A DNA stretch of 64,000 nt, from contig NZ_CP150668.1 of the NCBI RefSeq assembly GCF_038024095.1, forward strand, positions 434,001-498,000. Reading direction: 5' to 3'. Source of the DNA: Polaribacter tangerinus (lineage in GTDB: Bacteria; Bacteroidota; Bacteroidia; Flavobacteriales; Flavobacteriaceae). Shown here in pieces: positions 32,621 through 42,508 of the stretch. The notes beneath the pieces were generated by a model. That model saw only the letters and a program-made list of their open reading frames with translations. It had not been told where the DNA came from and did not search any database. The first letter of the stretch is position 1. Every line of letters begins with the position of its first letter. A program made the translations under genes and the position numbers.

Positions 32621-35089
32621 TTGACAAGAAAATTTTTACTTATCATTTTTTGTATTGTAGTTACTTCTTTATCATTCGGACAAGAAACAACAAATAACAC
32701 AATTACCATTTCAGGAAAAATTGTAGATGCTACTACGAAACAGCCTTTAGAATACGCAACTATCATTCTAAAAAACACAAAAACTCAAGAAATATCTGGA
32801 GGAATTACTGATTTAGAAGGTAAATTTAATATTAAAACTCCAAAAGCCAGATATGCAATAAGTATCGAATTTATTTCTTTTAAATCGAAAAAGTTTCCAG
32901 AAGAAAATATTACTTCAAACAAAAATTTTGGAGTCATAGAATTAAAAGAAGATACAGATAGCCTAGATGAGATTGTAATTGTTGCCGAAAAAACTACGGT
33001 AGATATTCGTTTGGATAAAAAAATATTCAATATTGGAAAAGACCTATCTATTCGTGGTGGAAATGCAAGCGATGTTTTAGGAAATGTACCCTCTGTTCAG
33101 GTAGATGTAGAAGGAAATGTTAGTTTAAGAGGAAATGAAAATGTAACTATTTTAATAGATGGAAGACCTAGCGCTCTTGTTGGTATAAATGGTGCAGAGG
33201 CATTAAGGCAAATTCCTGCAGAAGCAATTGAAAAAGTAGAAGTTATAACTTCTCCATCTGCAAGATATGACGCCGAAGGAACCGCAGGAATTCTAAACAT
33301 AATTCTTCGAAAAAATAAATTAACTGGTTTTAACGGATCATTACAATTAGACTTAGGAGAACCTGCAAGAGTTGGGACAGCTTTTAATGCTAATTGGAGA
33401 ACTAAAAAATGGAACTTATTTACCAACACAGGTTTTCGGTATAATGAAACACCTGGAAACGCTTTTAGCGATTCCGACTTTTTATCTCCTTCTGCAAGAA
33501 ATGCAAAGGTAGTAGAAACAAGAAATTTTGGAAGATTAGGAAGATCGTTGTTTACAAGTTTTGGAGCAGAATACTATATTTCTGAAAATTCAAGTATCAT
33601 AGGAAATGTTATTGTTAATACTGGAAATGATGACGATACGAATACTAACGAAATTAATAGATTTAATAACGTAGGCGATATTAATGAAGCTACCTACCGA
33701 ACAGAAAGTGAAGGTGAAGATGAGCAAAGAATACAATATACATTAGATTATGTTAATAATTTTGATGGTAACGGTAAAAGATTAACTATCAATACACAAT
33801 ATTCTACAGAAGTAGAAGATATTTTAAATAATATAACTGAGGTAGATACGCAAATAAATTTATTAAATGATCTAGAACAAGTTATAGAAGACCAAAACGA
33901 AACAAGCGCATTATTACAAATAGATTACGTGCACCCTGTAGGAGAAAATATACAATATGAAGCTGGTTATAGGGGGAATTATAGAGACATTTTTAATAGC
34001 TTCTACTTAGCAGAAAGACAAGATTTTGTAAATAACGGTCCTTTAATTCCAGATACTGGACTTAATAACTCTTTCAATTACAAAGAACTTGTAAACGCTG
34101 CCTATTTTCAATATGGACAAAAGTTTAATAAAATATCTTTGTTGGCAGGGCTCCGATATGAAAATACTTCTTTAGAAATTACGCAAGAAACAGTAAATTC
34201 AGATAATAAAAGAACCTATGGTAATCTTTTTCCAACACTAAATATTGGCTTTGAGTTTAAAGACGGAGAAAACATCACTTTAGGCTACAACAGAAGAATA
34301 AGAAGACCCAGAGGCAGAAGCTTAAATCCGTTTCCTAGTAGATCTAGTGAAAGTAATATATACAGTGGAAACGTAAATTTGAATCCTGTAATTACAGATG
34401 CGTTAGATTTTGGTTACTTAAAACGTTGGAGCAAATTTACCCTAAGCAGCTCTGTGTATTACAACAGAAGTGAAGATAATTGGGAGAGAATACAAGAAGC
34501 TACCGGAGAAATTACCGACAACGGAGATCCAATAACCAGAAGATTTCCAATCAATTTATCAACTGAAGAAAGAGTTGGTTTAGAGTTTACCCTAAACTAT
34601 AAACCTTTTAAAGCATGGAATATTAATAGTGATTTTAATTTATTTAATGTAACCAGCAAAGGCGATTACACCAATCCTGATACAAATAATACCCAAAATT
34701 TTGATTTTGAAAATACCGCCTTCTTTATTCGATTAAATCAAAAAATAACCTTACCTGGTAAAACAGACCTGCAAATAAATACCAATTATCGTGGCCCAAG
34801 CGAAAACGCGCAAACAAAAAGCAAAGGTGTTTTTAGTATGAATCTTGCAGCTAGTAAAGATTTGTTTAATGAAAAAGCTTCGTTAAGTATTAATTTTAGC
34901 GATGTTTTTAATAGCAGAATAAGTCAAAGAACTACATTTATTCCGCAATTTTTAGAGCAATACTCAGAATTTCAATGGAGAGAGCCACAATTTAGAGTTA
35001 GTTTTGTGTACCGATTTAATCAGCAGAAAAAGCAAAATAGAGGAAACAGAGGTAATAATAACGATGGTGGAGAAGATTACGAAGGATAA
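32621..35089 (+). CDS. TonB-dependent receptor-like outer-membrane protein with carboxypeptidase-regulatory-like domain
   Basis: The protein has 822 residues. The start is a TTG at 32621, which gives a good signal peptide (MTRKFLLIIFCIVVTSLSFGQ); the ATG at 32587 is in another frame. Residues 27-105 form a CarboxypepD_reg-like domain (ISGKIVDATTKQPLEYATI), residues 125-235 a plug (GNASDVLGNVPSVQVDVEGN, NVTILIDGRPSAL), and the rest a barrel ending in VSFVYRFNQQ followed by an Asn/Gly/Arg tail. Such proteins import or bind large ligands at the outer membrane. No SusD partner is present, so the ligand is not predicted. Confidence 0.88.
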   Translation: MTRKFLLIIFCIVVTSLSFGQETTNNTITISGKIVDATTKQPLEYATIILKNTKTQEISGGITDLEGKFNIKTPKARYAISIEFISFKSKKFPEENITSNKNFGVIELKEDTDSLDEIVIVAEKTTVDIRLDKKIFNIGKDLSIRGGNASDVLGNVPSVQVDVEGNVSLRGNENVTILIDGRPSALVGINGAEALRQIPAEAIEKVEVITSPSARYDAEGTAGILNIILRKNKLTGFNGSLQLDLGEPARVGTAFNANWRTKKWNLFTNTGFRYNETPGNAFSDSDFLSPSARNAKVVETRNFGRLGRSLFTSFGAEYYISENSSIIGNVIVNTGNDDDTNTNEINRFNNVGDINEATYRTESEGEDEQRIQYTLDYVNNFDGNGKRLTINTQYSTEVEDILNNITEVDTQINLLNDLEQVIEDQNETSALLQIDYVHPVGENIQYEAGYRGNYRDIFNSFYLAERQDFVNNGPLIPDTGLNNSFNYKELVNAAYFQYGQKFNKISLLAGLRYENTSLEITQETVNSDNKRTYGNLFPTLNIGFEFKDGENITLGYNRRIRRPRGRSLNPFPSRSSESNIYSGNVNLNPVITDALDFGYLKRWSKFTLSSSVYYNRSEDNWERIQEATGEITDNGDPITRRFPINLSTEERVGLEFTLNYKPFKAWNINSDFNLFNVTSKGDYTNPDTNNTQNFDFENTAFFIRLNQKITLPGKTDLQINTNYRGPSENAQTKSKGVFSMNLAASKDLFNEKASLSINFSDVFNSRISQRTTFIPQFLEQYSEFQWREPQFRVSFVYRFNQQKKQNRGNRGNNNDGGEDYEG

Positions 35090-35101
35090 TAACAATCTTT
35101 T

Positions 35102-35201
35102 GGGCGTTTAAACAGGCTATCCGTTTCAATCTTTTTTAGTAAAGTTAGGTTTAAAATTAAATCGGAATTTAAAAAAGGATTTCCACTACTATCCTTAACG
35201 C
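35102..35201 (-). repeat. Dispersed intergenic repeat element, copy 3 (100 bp), inverted
   Basis: On the plus strand it runs from GGGCGTTTAAACAGGCTA to ATCCTTAACGC; the reverse complement begins GCGTTAAGGATAG and ends AGCCTGTTTAAACGCCC, matching the ends of the copies at 3510 and 14935. The central stem is degenerate and the terminal hairpin is replaced by GTTTAAAC, so this copy has decayed. It lies between convergent genes just before a terminator. Confidence 0.68.
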
Positions 35202-35215
35202 ATTACTCGAACATA

Positions 35216-35250
35216 AAAAACCTCATTCAATAAAATTGAACGAGGTTTTT
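35216..35250. terminator. Bidirectional terminator between the receptor gene and a small minus-strand gene
   Basis: AAACCTC-A-TTCAAT pairs with ATTGAA-C-GAGGTTT with one mismatch and a three-base loop; A and T runs on the two sides let it work for both strands. Confidence 0.85.
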
Positions 35251-35282
35251 ATATTAAAAGTACTATATATCGAATGCTAAAA

Positions 35283-35456
35283 CTACTTTCCTTCTGCAGC
35301 TTCTCTTGCTTCTTTTTTTAATTTTAGGTTTCCCCAAATAGTTCCACCAATCCAATAAGGAACTACAAATGTTAATAAAAATATTAACAACCAAAAACCA
35401 GCTGTAAATATAAACATGAACAAAACCAATCCTGAGAATTGAGAAAAATCTAACAT
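35283..35456 (-). CDS. Small single-helix membrane protein (57 residues)
   Basis: On the minus strand ATG 35456 opens a 57-codon ORF ending in TAG at 35283-35285. The product starts MLDFSQFSGLVLF, has one or two long hydrophobic stretches (FMFIFTAGFWLLIFLLTFVV, then PYWIGGTIWG), and ends in a charged helix (NLKLKKEAREAAEGK). The sharp switch from hydrophobic to charged, and the terminator 33 bp beyond its stop, support a real gene. I recall similar short proteins in flavobacteria but no name. It is divergent from fumC. Confidence 0.7.
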   Translation of the reverse strand: MLDFSQFSGLVLFMFIFTAGFWLLIFLLTFVVPYWIGGTIWGNLKLKKEAREAAEGK

Positions 35457-35616
35457 TATAATTTGTTTAAAAAGTTATATATGCAAAAATAAGATATATT
35501 TTCAAATTTTACTACCTAAATTTATTTTTTTTCATAGGTATTTAAAGCCTAAAGTCTTAAAACTATCTACATTGTTTTTTGTAAATTTGTTATACTTATA
35601 ATTACAATCATTTATT

Positions 35617-37017
35617 ATGAAATATAGAATCGAAAAAGACACCATGGGCCAAGTAAATGTGCCTGCAGACAAATATTGGGGAGCTCAAACAGAACGTTCT
35701 CGCAACAACTTTAAAATTGGTGCTGCTGGCTCTATGCCATTAGAAATTGTCTATGGTTTTGCTTATTTAAAAAAAGCCGCAGCTTTTACAAACACAGATT
35801 TGGGTGTTTTAACTGCAGAAAAAAGAGATTTAATAGCACAAGTCTGTGACGAAATTTTAGCAGGTAAGCTAGATAATCAATTTCCATTAGTAATTTGGCA
35901 AACTGGTTCTGGAACTCAATCTAACATGAATGTAAATGAAGTGATTGCCAATAGAGCTCATGAAATTGCAGGTAAAAAAATTGGTGAAGGTGAAAAAACA
36001 ATTCAACCAAATGACGATGTAAACAAATCACAATCATCTAACGATACTTTCCCTACAGGAATGCATATTGCTGCTTATAAAAAAATAGTAGAAAACACCA
36101 TTCCTGGTATTACTCAACTTAGAGATTCTTTACAAAAAAAAGCTGAAGAATTTAAAGAGGTTGTAAAAATTGGTAGAACCCACTTAATGGATGCAACACC
36201 ACTTACTCTTGGTCAAGAGTTTTCTGGTTACGTGGCTCAATTAAACTTTGGTTTAAAAGCACTAAACAACACCTTAGCACATTTATCTCAATTAGCATTA
36301 GGTGGTACTGCTGTAGGTACAGGCTTAAATACACCTAAAGGTTACGATGTTTTGGTTGCTAAATATATTGCTGAGTTCACAGGATTACCTTTTGTAACCG
36401 CAGAAAACAAGTTTGAGGCATTAGCAGCGCATGATGCATTAGTAGAAACGCATGGTGCATTAAAACAAATTGCCGTTTCTTTAAATAAAATTGCTAATGA
36501 TATTCGTTTAATGGCTTCCGGACCACGTTCTGGTATTGGAGAAATTATTATTCCTGCCAATGAGCCAGGTTCATCAATTATGCCAGGTAAAGTAAACCCT
36601 ACTCAAGCAGAGGCTATAACTATGGTGTGTGCACAGGTTATAGGAAATGATGTTGCTGTTACTGTTGGTGGTACACAAGGTCATTATGAGCTTAATGTTT
36701 TTAAACCTATGATGGCCGCAAACGTATTACAATCTGCACAATTAATAGGTGATGCTTGTATTTCTTTTGAAGAGAATTGTGTAGCTGGTATTAAACCAAA
36801 TTACACCAGAATAAAAGAGCTTGTTAATAATTCTTTAATGCTAGTAACTGCACTAAACACAAAAATAGGATACTACAAAGCCGCAGAAATAGCAAATACA
36901 GCACATGAAAATGGTACAACTTTAAAAGAAGAAGCCGTACGTTTAGGATATGTAACTCCAGAACAATATGATGATTGGGTTAAACCAGAAGAAATGACTG
37001 GAAGCTTGAAAGAGTAA
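35617..37017 (+). CDS. fumC: Class II fumarate hydratase
   Basis: This 466-residue TCA-cycle enzyme interconverts fumarate and malate without an iron-sulfur cluster. Visible signatures are [20 protein letters not shown], the active-site His in [16 protein letters not shown], and the loop [16 protein letters not shown] at about residue 318. Length is normal. A TAAATTTG box lies at 35582-35589, 27 bp before the ATG. It faces the aconitase gene across a shared terminator, placing two TCA enzymes side by side. Confidence 0.96.
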   Translation: MKYRIEKDTMGQVNVPADKYWGAQTERSRNNFKIGAAGSMPLEIVYGFAYLKKAAAFTNTDLGVLTAEKRDLIAQVCDEILAGKLDNQFPLVIWQTGSGTQSNMNVNEVIANRAHEIAGKKIGEGEKTIQPNDDVNKSQSSNDTFPTGMHIAAYKKIVENTIPGITQLRDSLQKKAEEFKEVVKIGRTHLMDATPLTLGQEFSGYVAQLNFGLKALNNTLAHLSQLALGGTAVGTGLNTPKGYDVLVAKYIAEFTGLPFVTAENKFEALAAHDALVETHGALKQIAVSLNKIANDIRLMASGPRSGIGEIIIPANEPGSSIMPGKVNPTQAEAITMVCAQVIGNDVAVTVGGTQGHYELNVFKPMMAANVLQSAQLIGDACISFEENCVAGIKPNYTRIKELVNNSLMLVTALNTKIGYYKAAEIANTAHENGTTLKEEAVRLGYVTPEQYDDWVKPEEMTGSLKE

Positions 37018-37031
37018 AAAAATACTATCAT

Positions 37032-37066
37032 AAAAAAAGTCCGAAGATAAACTCGGACTTTTTTTA
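37032..37066. terminator. Bidirectional terminator between fumC and aconitase
   Basis: AAAAAAAGTCCGA (37032-37044) pairs with TCGGACTTTTTTT (37053-37065) around an eight-base loop. Long A and T runs on the two sides serve both convergent genes. Confidence 0.9.
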
Positions 37067-37085
37067 TGATTAAATACAAATTATA

Positions 37086-39356
37086 TTAAGAGGCGTTTTG
37101 CTTTTTAATTAAATTTAAAGCAGAACCTTCATTATACCACTCTATCTGACCTTCGTTATACGTATGGTTTGCTAAAATAGTATCCTTTGTTCCATCTGCA
37201 TGAACTACTTCTAGAGTTAATGGTTTCCCTGGAGCAAAATCTTTTAAATCAACAAAGTTAAAAGTATCATCTTCTTGAATTAAATCATAATCTGCTTCAT
37301 TCGCAAAAGTTAAACCTAACATTCCTTGCTTCTTTAAATTAGTTTCGTGAATTCTTGCAAAAGACTTTACTAAAACTGCGGCAACGCCCAAATGCCTTGG
37401 CTGCATTGCTGCATGCTCTCTAGAAGAACCTTCACCATAGTTATGATCTCCCACAACTATCGTTTTTATACCTTCTTTTTTGTAAGCCCTTTGTGTAGCA
37501 GGAACCGCATCATACTCTCCTGTTAATTGGTTTTTAACGAAGTTTGTCTTGCCATTAAAAGCATTAACAGCTCCTATAAGGGTGTTGTTGGCAATATTAT
37601 CTAAATGTCCTCTAAAACGCAACCATGGTCCTGCCATAGAAATATGATCTGTAGTACATTTTCCTTGTGCTTTAATTAATAATTTTGCTCCAGTAATAGA
37701 ATTTCCTAATGGTGTAAATGGAGCTAATAACTGTAACCTTTCAGAATCTTCTTTCACTGCTATCTGAACATGGCTTCCATCTTCCTCTGGTGCTAAATAC
37801 CCATCATCTTTAACCTCAAATCCTTTAGGCGGTAATTCCCAACCCGTTGGCTCATCTAACATAACTTCTTCTCCATTTTTATTGATTAAAGTATCTGTCA
37901 TTGGATTAAAATCTAATCGCCCGGCAATTGTTACTGCTGCTACCATTTCTGGAGATGCCACAAAAGCGTGTGTATTTGGGTTTCCATCTGCACGTTTTGC
38001 AAAGTTTCTATTAAAAGAATGAATAATAGAGTTTTTAGGTGCATTCGCTGGATCTGAATATCTTGCCCACTGCCCTATACAAGGACCACATGCATTGGTA
38101 AATATTTTAGCATCTAATTTTTCAAAAATTCCTAAAATACCATCTCTGTCTGCAGTATATCTTACTTTTTCAGAACCAGGATTAATTCCGAATTCAGCTT
38201 TAATACCTAAACCTTTATCTATAGCTTGTTGCGCTATTGAAGAGGCTCTTGATAAATCTTCATAAGAAGAATTGGTACAAGAACCGATTAAACCCCATTC
38301 AACTTTTAATGGCCAACCGTTCTCGTTTGCTTTATCAGTCATATCTTTTCCAGCCTCTGTAGATAAGTCTGGTGTAAAAGGGCCATTTAATAATGGCTTT
38401 AATTCAGATAAGTTTATTTCTATTACTTGGTCGAAATAGTTTTCTGGATTTGCGTACACTTCTGCGTCTCCTGTTAAATATTCTTTTACTTTATTGGCGG
38501 CATCTGCTACATCACTTCTATCGGTAGCACGTAAATAACGCTCCATAGATTCGTCATAACCAAAAGTAGAAGTTGTAGCACCTATTTCTGCTCCCATATT
38601 ACAAATGGTTCCTTTTCCGGTACAAGACATCGACTCTGCTCCAGGTCCAAAGTATTCTACAATTGCTCCAGTTCCTCCTTTTACAGTTAAAATATCTGCT
38701 ACTCTTAGAATTACGTCTTTTGGGGCAGTCCAACCAGAAAGTTTTCCTGTTAATTTAACACCGATAAGTTTTGGAAACTTTAATTCCCAAGGCATTCCTG
38801 CCATTACGTCTACTGCATCTGCACCACCAACACCTATAGCTACCATTCCTAATCCTCCAGCATTTACTGTATGAGAATCGGTTCCAATCATCATTCCTCC
38901 AGGAAATGCATAATTTTCTAATACCACTTGATGAATAATTCCTGCACCTGGCTTCCAAAATCCTAAACCATATTTATTAGAAACTGATTCTAAAAAATTA
39001 AACACTTCATTACTAGTATTTAAGGCAGATTGCAAATCTGAACCTGCTCCATTTTTAGCTTGTATTAAATGATCGCAATGTGTAGTTGTTGGAACTGCTA
39101 CTTTAGATTTACCTGCTTGCATAAACTGCAATAATGCCATTTGAGCAGTAGCATCTTGAAGAGCAATTCTGTCTGGAGCAAAGTCTACATAATCTGCTCC
39201 TCTTGAAAAAGCTTTATTTGTAGTTCCGTCCCAGAGATGAGAATATAAAATTTTCTCTGCTAAAGTTAAAGGTTTCCCTGTAACATTTCGTGCTGCATCT
39301 ACACGTTCTGCAACGTTTGCATACACTTTTTTGATCATATCAATATCAAATGCCAT
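37086..39356 (-). CDS. acn: Aconitate hydratase (mitochondrial-type)
   Basis: This 756-residue enzyme converts citrate to isocitrate with a [4Fe-4S] cluster. The cluster Cys residues are visible in [16 protein letters not shown] and in [13 protein letters not shown]. Further marks are [25 protein letters not shown] and the swivel-domain serine loop [20 protein letters not shown]. The size and order match the mitochondrial-like aconitase of Bacteroidota, not the longer AcnA or AcnB of enterobacteria. A TAGTTTTG box on the minus strand (39398-39391) is a candidate -7 element 34 bp before the start. Confidence 0.95.
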   Translation of the reverse strand: MAFDIDMIKKVYANVAERVDAARNVTGKPLTLAEKILYSHLWDGTTNKAFSRGADYVDFAPDRIALQDATAQMALLQFMQAGKSKVAVPTTTHCDHLIQAKNGAGSDLQSALNTSNEVFNFLESVSNKYGLGFWKPGAGIIHQVVLENYAFPGGMMIGTDSHTVNAGGLGMVAIGVGGADAVDVMAGMPWELKFPKLIGVKLTGKLSGWTAPKDVILRVADILTVKGGTGAIVEYFGPGAESMSCTGKGTICNMGAEIGATTSTFGYDESMERYLRATDRSDVADAANKVKEYLTGDAEVYANPENYFDQVIEINLSELKPLLNGPFTPDLSTEAGKDMTDKANENGWPLKVEWGLIGSCTNSSYEDLSRASSIAQQAIDKGLGIKAEFGINPGSEKVRYTADRDGILGIFEKLDAKIFTNACGPCIGQWARYSDPANAPKNSIIHSFNRNFAKRADGNPNTHAFVASPEMVAAVTIAGRLDFNPMTDTLINKNGEEVMLDEPTGWELPPKGFEVKDDGYLAPEEDGSHVQIAVKEDSERLQLLAPFTPLGNSITGAKLLIKAQGKCTTDHISMAGPWLRFRGHLDNIANNTLIGAVNAFNGKTNFVKNQLTGEYDAVPATQRAYKKEGIKTIVVGDHNYGEGSSREHAAMQPRHLGVAAVLVKSFARIHETNLKKQGMLGLTFANEADYDLIQEDDTFNFVDLKDFAPGKPLTLEVVHADGTKDTILANHTYNEGQIEWYNEGSALNLIKKQNAS

Positions 39357-39540
39357 ATCTATTTTCTATTTTTAATATTTACTGTAACTACAAAACTACG
39401 TTTTTTCTATTAATTTTAAAAAATAAATAATAGATAGCAGTAATTAATGAATAAGAAAAAGCTATCTAATTATTTTTATGAAAATTCAACAACAAAAACA
39501 ATAAATACTCTTAAAATAATGGAGATTCCATAAAATAAAA

Positions 39541-39842
39541 AAGCAGGCTAATAAGCCGAATCCTGTACCTTAAAAAGGCTCTTATCATTTATCTAGCTCT
39601 AAAATTACTCTTAGAGTCTATCTGCCTACCCTTTAGAATCGAGCGAGTAGCTCTCAAGCTCTAATATACATGGCATTGCATCGTATAGAGTTTACCTGGT
39701 TTCACTACAGCCGAACTGTACTTGCTTTCTGTTGCACTGGTCCTCGACTTACGTCGGACGGATGTTATCCGCTATACTACTCTGTGATGTTCGGACTTTC
39801 CTACATATGTAAATATGTCGATAAGATAAGCCTGCTTATTTT
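39541..39842 (-). ncRNA. rnpB: RNase P RNA, bacterial type A
   Basis: Read on the minus strand, the RNA starts near AAGCAGGCTTATC and ends near AGCCTGCTT; these two pair as helix P1. The conserved core is present: AGGAAAGTCCGAACATC near the 5' end, AGTGCAACAGAAAG, GTAGTGAAACCAGGTAAAC, AAGGGTAGGC, and the 3' signature GAGCTAGATAAATGATAAG followed by ACAGGATTCGGCTTA. The ends are set from P1 and may be off by a few bases. A T run follows the 3' end. RNase P RNA trims the 5' leader of tRNAs. The small plus-strand ORF across it is an artefact. Confidence 0.95.
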
Positions 39843-39851
39843 ATGGTTGTG

Positions 39852-39859
39852 CAAAATTA
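39852..39859 (-). promoter_or_regulatory. Candidate rnpB promoter, -7 element
   Basis: On the minus strand TAATTTTG matches TAnnTTTG and would start transcription near 39845, which agrees with the 5' end set independently from helix P1 (about 39842). The -33 region falls in the T run of the upstream dnaJ terminator; a clean TTG is not seen. Confidence 0.55.
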
Positions 39860-39874
39860 CTACTTTTATTTCAT

Positions 39875-39903
39875 AAAAAAACCCACTCAATAAATTGAGT
39901 GGG
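39875..39903 (-). terminator. Terminator downstream of dnaJ
   Basis: On the minus strand CCCACTCAAT and ATTGAGTGGG form a 10-bp stem with a two-base loop, followed by seven T (plus-strand A run at 39875-39881). It ends the dnaJ transcript and abuts the rnpB promoter. Confidence 0.85.
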
Positions 39904-40030
39904 AAAAATTGCTATGAAAAAGAAAAAGTGTTGCTGATTTCTCAACAACACTGCAAATATATGTTTTTTAGTTATACAAAAAAATATTTTCAACTTTTTT
40001 TGTATGAAATCGTAATTTTTTAACGAAATG

Positions 40031-41164
40031 TTATGAAAACATATCTTTTACCTTCTCGAAAAACGACTTATCACTGTTATTCGGACTTGGAGTAAAATTA
40101 TCATCTTCTAACATTTTCTCGAAAAACTGCTTTTGCTCTTTATTTAGTTCTTTGGGAGTCCAAACATTTATATGAATTAGAAAATCTCCTGTGCCATATC
40201 TTTCAATACTTGGCAACCCTTTGCCTTTTAATCTTAAAATTTTTCCAGATTGTGTACCAGGCTCAATTTTTATTTTTACTTTTCCAGAAACGGTGTCTAC
40301 TTCTTTGCTTGCTCCAAGTACGGCTTCAGAAAAATTAATATACAAATCATAATGTATATTTGTTCCTTCTCGTTTAAGAGTTTGATGCGGTATTTCTTCA
40401 ATTAACACCAATAAATCTCCTGAAATGGCATTTTTACCCGGTGCATCATTTCCTTTACCACCAACTTTTAGTTGTACACCCTCGGAAACTCCTGCAGGAA
40501 TATTTATAGAAACAGTTTCTTCTTTAACAATTAAACCTTGAGCATCTGCTCCGTTTGGCTTAGAACTCATTGTTTCTCCAGCACCAGAACAAGTACTACA
40601 AGTTGTAGCTGTTTGCATTCTTCCTAAAATAGTGTTTGTTACACGCATTTGCTGACCAGATCCATTACAAGTAGCACATGTTTTGTAAGAAACTCCGTTT
40701 GCTTGTACTTTTCTACGAACTTTTACTTTCTTCTCTACCCCTTTTGCAATCTCTTCTAAAGTAAGCTTTACACGAATTCGCATATTACTCCCTTTTACTC
40801 TAGCTTGTCTTTGGCCACCTCCGCCAAAGCCACCGAAACCTCCGCCAAAGCCACCGCCACCGAAAATATCTCCAAACTGGCTAAATATGTCATCCATATT
40901 CATGCCTCCGCCACCAAAGCCACCACCTCCTTGTGGTCCGTCAAAGGCAGCATGACCATATTGGTCATATCTCGCTTTCTTATTTTCGTCACTTAAAATT
41001 TCGTAGGCTTCAGCTGCTTTTTTAAAATTTTCTTCTGCAACTTTATCATCCGGATTTTTATCTGGATGATACTTAATTGCCATTTTTCGATAAGCTTTTT
41101 TAATTTCAGCTTGAGAAGCATTCTTAGAAATGCCAAGTATTTCGTAATAATCTTGTTTTGCCAT
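40031..41164 (-). CDS. dnaJ: Chaperone DnaJ with reduced zinc-finger domain
   Basis: This 377-residue co-chaperone of DnaK has an N-terminal J domain (residues 5-70, HPD at 33-35), a Gly/Phe-rich linker (about 76-122) and a C-terminal substrate domain. Only two CxxCxGxG units are present, C163-A-T-C166 and C189-S-T-C192, where E. coli DnaJ has four; this leaves one zinc site. The reduced form is usual in flavobacteria as far as I recall. It lies 80 bp downstream of grpE on the same strand. Confidence 0.95.
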   Translation of the reverse strand: MAKQDYYEILGISKNASQAEIKKAYRKMAIKYHPDKNPDDKVAEENFKKAAEAYEILSDENKKARYDQYGHAAFDGPQGGGGFGGGGMNMDDIFSQFGDIFGGGGFGGGFGGFGGGGQRQARVKGSNMRIRVKLTLEEIAKGVEKKVKVRRKVQANGVSYKTCATCNGSGQQMRVTNTILGRMQTATTCSTCSGAGETMSSKPNGADAQGLIVKEETVSINIPAGVSEGVQLKVGGKGNDAPGKNAISGDLLVLIEEIPHQTLKREGTNIHYDLYINFSEAVLGASKEVDTVSGKVKIKIEPGTQSGKILRLKGKGLPSIERYGTGDFLIHINVWTPKELNKEQKQFFEKMLEDDNFTPSPNNSDKSFFEKVKDMFS

Positions 41165-41244
41165 CTTGTTGTTTTAAGTGGTTAATTTCTATAAACTATT
41201 AAAATATGAAAAGTAAGTTTATAGACTAACTACTGGGTTTTCAT

Positions 41245-41793
41245 TTATTGTCCGATAACTACTTTTGGATATCTGATAATTTTATCACCTAGTTTATATC
41301 CTTTTTCTACACAATCAATAACTTTCCCTTTAAGGTCCTCTGAAGGAGCTGGAATTTGAGTAATAGCCTCATGAAGCTCTGCATCAAAAACGTCTCCAGA
41401 ATTTGTTTCTATTCTCGACAAACCTTTTTGCTCTAGCGTATTGTAAAACTTTTGATAAATTAACAACACACCTTTTCTCAACTCTTCTGCTTCTTTATCT
41501 TCTTCTATATGTGACAGAGCTCTTTCGAAGTCATCAATAACTGGCAGTAAAGATGTCATTACTTCCTGACCAGCTGTCTTATATAGTTCTATTCTCTCTT
41601 TGGTAGTTCTTTTTTTGTAGTTTTCGAACTCTGCAAATAAGCGCAAAAATTTATCTTTTTCTGCCTGAATTAGTTCCTCAGGAGTAGGTTCTTGTTTCTC
41701 TACCTCCTGCTCAACATCTTGATTTTCTTCCACTTGAGATGTCTCTTGAGATTCTAAAACTTCTTCTTCCTTTATTTTATCTTTTTTACTCAT
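41245..41793 (-). CDS. grpE: Nucleotide exchange factor GrpE
   Basis: The protein has 182 residues. The N-terminal 60 residues are acidic and Glu/Gln-rich, then comes the long helix (EKDKFLRLFAEFENYKKRT) and the C-terminal beta domain ending in LGDKIIRYPKVVIGQ. These are the standard GrpE marks. It releases ADP from DnaK and forms a heat-shock pair with dnaJ downstream. A full promoter candidate lies at 41829-41861. Confidence 0.95.
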   Translation of the reverse strand: MSKKDKIKEEEVLESQETSQVEENQDVEQEVEKQEPTPEELIQAEKDKFLRLFAEFENYKKRTTKERIELYKTAGQEVMTSLLPVIDDFERALSHIEEDKEAEELRKGVLLIYQKFYNTLEQKGLSRIETNSGDVFDAELHEAITQIPAPSEDLKGKVIDCVEKGYKLGDKIIRYPKVVIGQ

Positions 41794-41828
41794 TTTAATG
41801 TAGTCGTTAAATTTCTACTTTATGTTTA

Positions 41829-41861
41829 CAAAAATATTGCCAACAAAAAAAAAGTGTCAAA
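41829..41861 (-). promoter_or_regulatory. Candidate grpE-dnaJ promoter
   Basis: On the minus strand TTTG (41861-41858), a 21-bp spacer and TATTTTTG (41836-41829) match the Bacteroidota consensus (TTTG near -33, TAnnTTTG near -7). The start of transcription would be about 29 bp before the grpE ATG. The -33 element lies in the terminator hairpin of the upstream gene. Confidence 0.6.
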
Positions 41862-41868
41862 CTGACAC
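41845..41868 (-). terminator. Terminator of the NUMOD4/HNH-like gene
   Basis: On the minus strand GTGTCA, a three-base loop and TGACAC form a 6-bp stem followed by nine T. It lies 8 bp after the upstream gene's stop and shares bases with the grpE promoter. Confidence 0.8.
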
Positions 41869-41876
41869 CTCTTTTT

Positions 41877-42422
41877 TTATATTTTAACTTTAGACCAGTT
41901 TTCACCAGTTTTTATTCGATGAATTTGCATATCGGAAACTCCAAACCTTTTGGCAATCATAGAAAGACGGTTCTTTTTATTTAACAACTGTTTTTTTATA
42001 ATTTTTACCTTGCCTTCCGATAATTTTCCATAGGTAATATTTTTTCTAGACTCAATAAAAGTTGGATTTTTAAACTGATGCAACTCTTTTTCTCTTTTAG
42101 TAGCCCACTTTAAATTTTCTACTCTATTATCTTTTTTATCGTAATTGAGATGAATTACATACAGCTGATTTTCTGTTTCTTTTTTTAAAAAATGTTGCGC
42201 AACCAACTTATGTACATATCTACTTGTAGATTTTTTGTTTACCTCTTGTCGTAAAGAAACTGTTTCATATCCATTTATATAGGTAGGCTTTCTTAATTGT
42301 TCATTCTCTTTCGAACAATCTATTACACGACCATAATTAGATATTTTAAATTTAAATGAACTACAAATTTTTTCATCGAACTTCACAACTTTCCATTCTT
42401 CTTGCCATAAATTTCTTATCAT
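41877..42422 (-). CDS. NUMOD4/HNH-like protein with C-terminal helix-turn-helix
   Basis: This 181-residue protein resembles free-standing relatives of homing endonucleases. The N-terminal NUMOD4 part reads FKFKISNYGRVIDCSKENEQ and PTYINGYETVSLRQ. The HNH-like part is YVHKLVAQHFLKK followed by VIHLNYDKKDNRVENLKWAT; the usual Asp-His pair is Ile-His here, so catalysis may be weak. The C-terminus has a helix-turn-helix (LSMIAKRFGVSDMQIHRIK). It sits alone between murA and grpE, with its own terminator, in an otherwise housekeeping stretch, which hints at a mobile past. No intron or intein is visible nearby. Confidence 0.78.
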   Translation of the reverse strand: MIRNLWQEEWKVVKFDEKICSSFKFKISNYGRVIDCSKENEQLRKPTYINGYETVSLRQEVNKKSTSRYVHKLVAQHFLKKETENQLYVIHLNYDKKDNRVENLKWATKREKELHQFKNPTFIESRKNITYGKLSEGKVKIIKKQLLNKKNRLSMIAKRFGVSDMQIHRIKTGENWSKVKI

Positions 42423-42508
42423 ACTTTAAAAGTTTAATTAATAAATTAATTCAACTTTTTCTCTTTCTTGCGTTTTTCCCCTTCTTATGTATAATAAAAT
42501 AGAATATG

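Noticed and set aside
32587..32697. ATG-started ORF overlapping the start of the outer-membrane receptor gene
   Set aside because: It is in another frame and lacks protein-like composition; the TTG at 32621 gives a proper signal peptide. A frameshift joining them was considered but is not needed.
38605..38874. Plus-strand ORF within the aconitase gene
   Set aside because: Antisense shadow rich in Pro, Thr and Ile with no start context or homology that I can see.
39670..39876. 68-codon plus-strand ORF
   Set aside because: It lies across the RNase P RNA on the other strand and shows no protein-like features.
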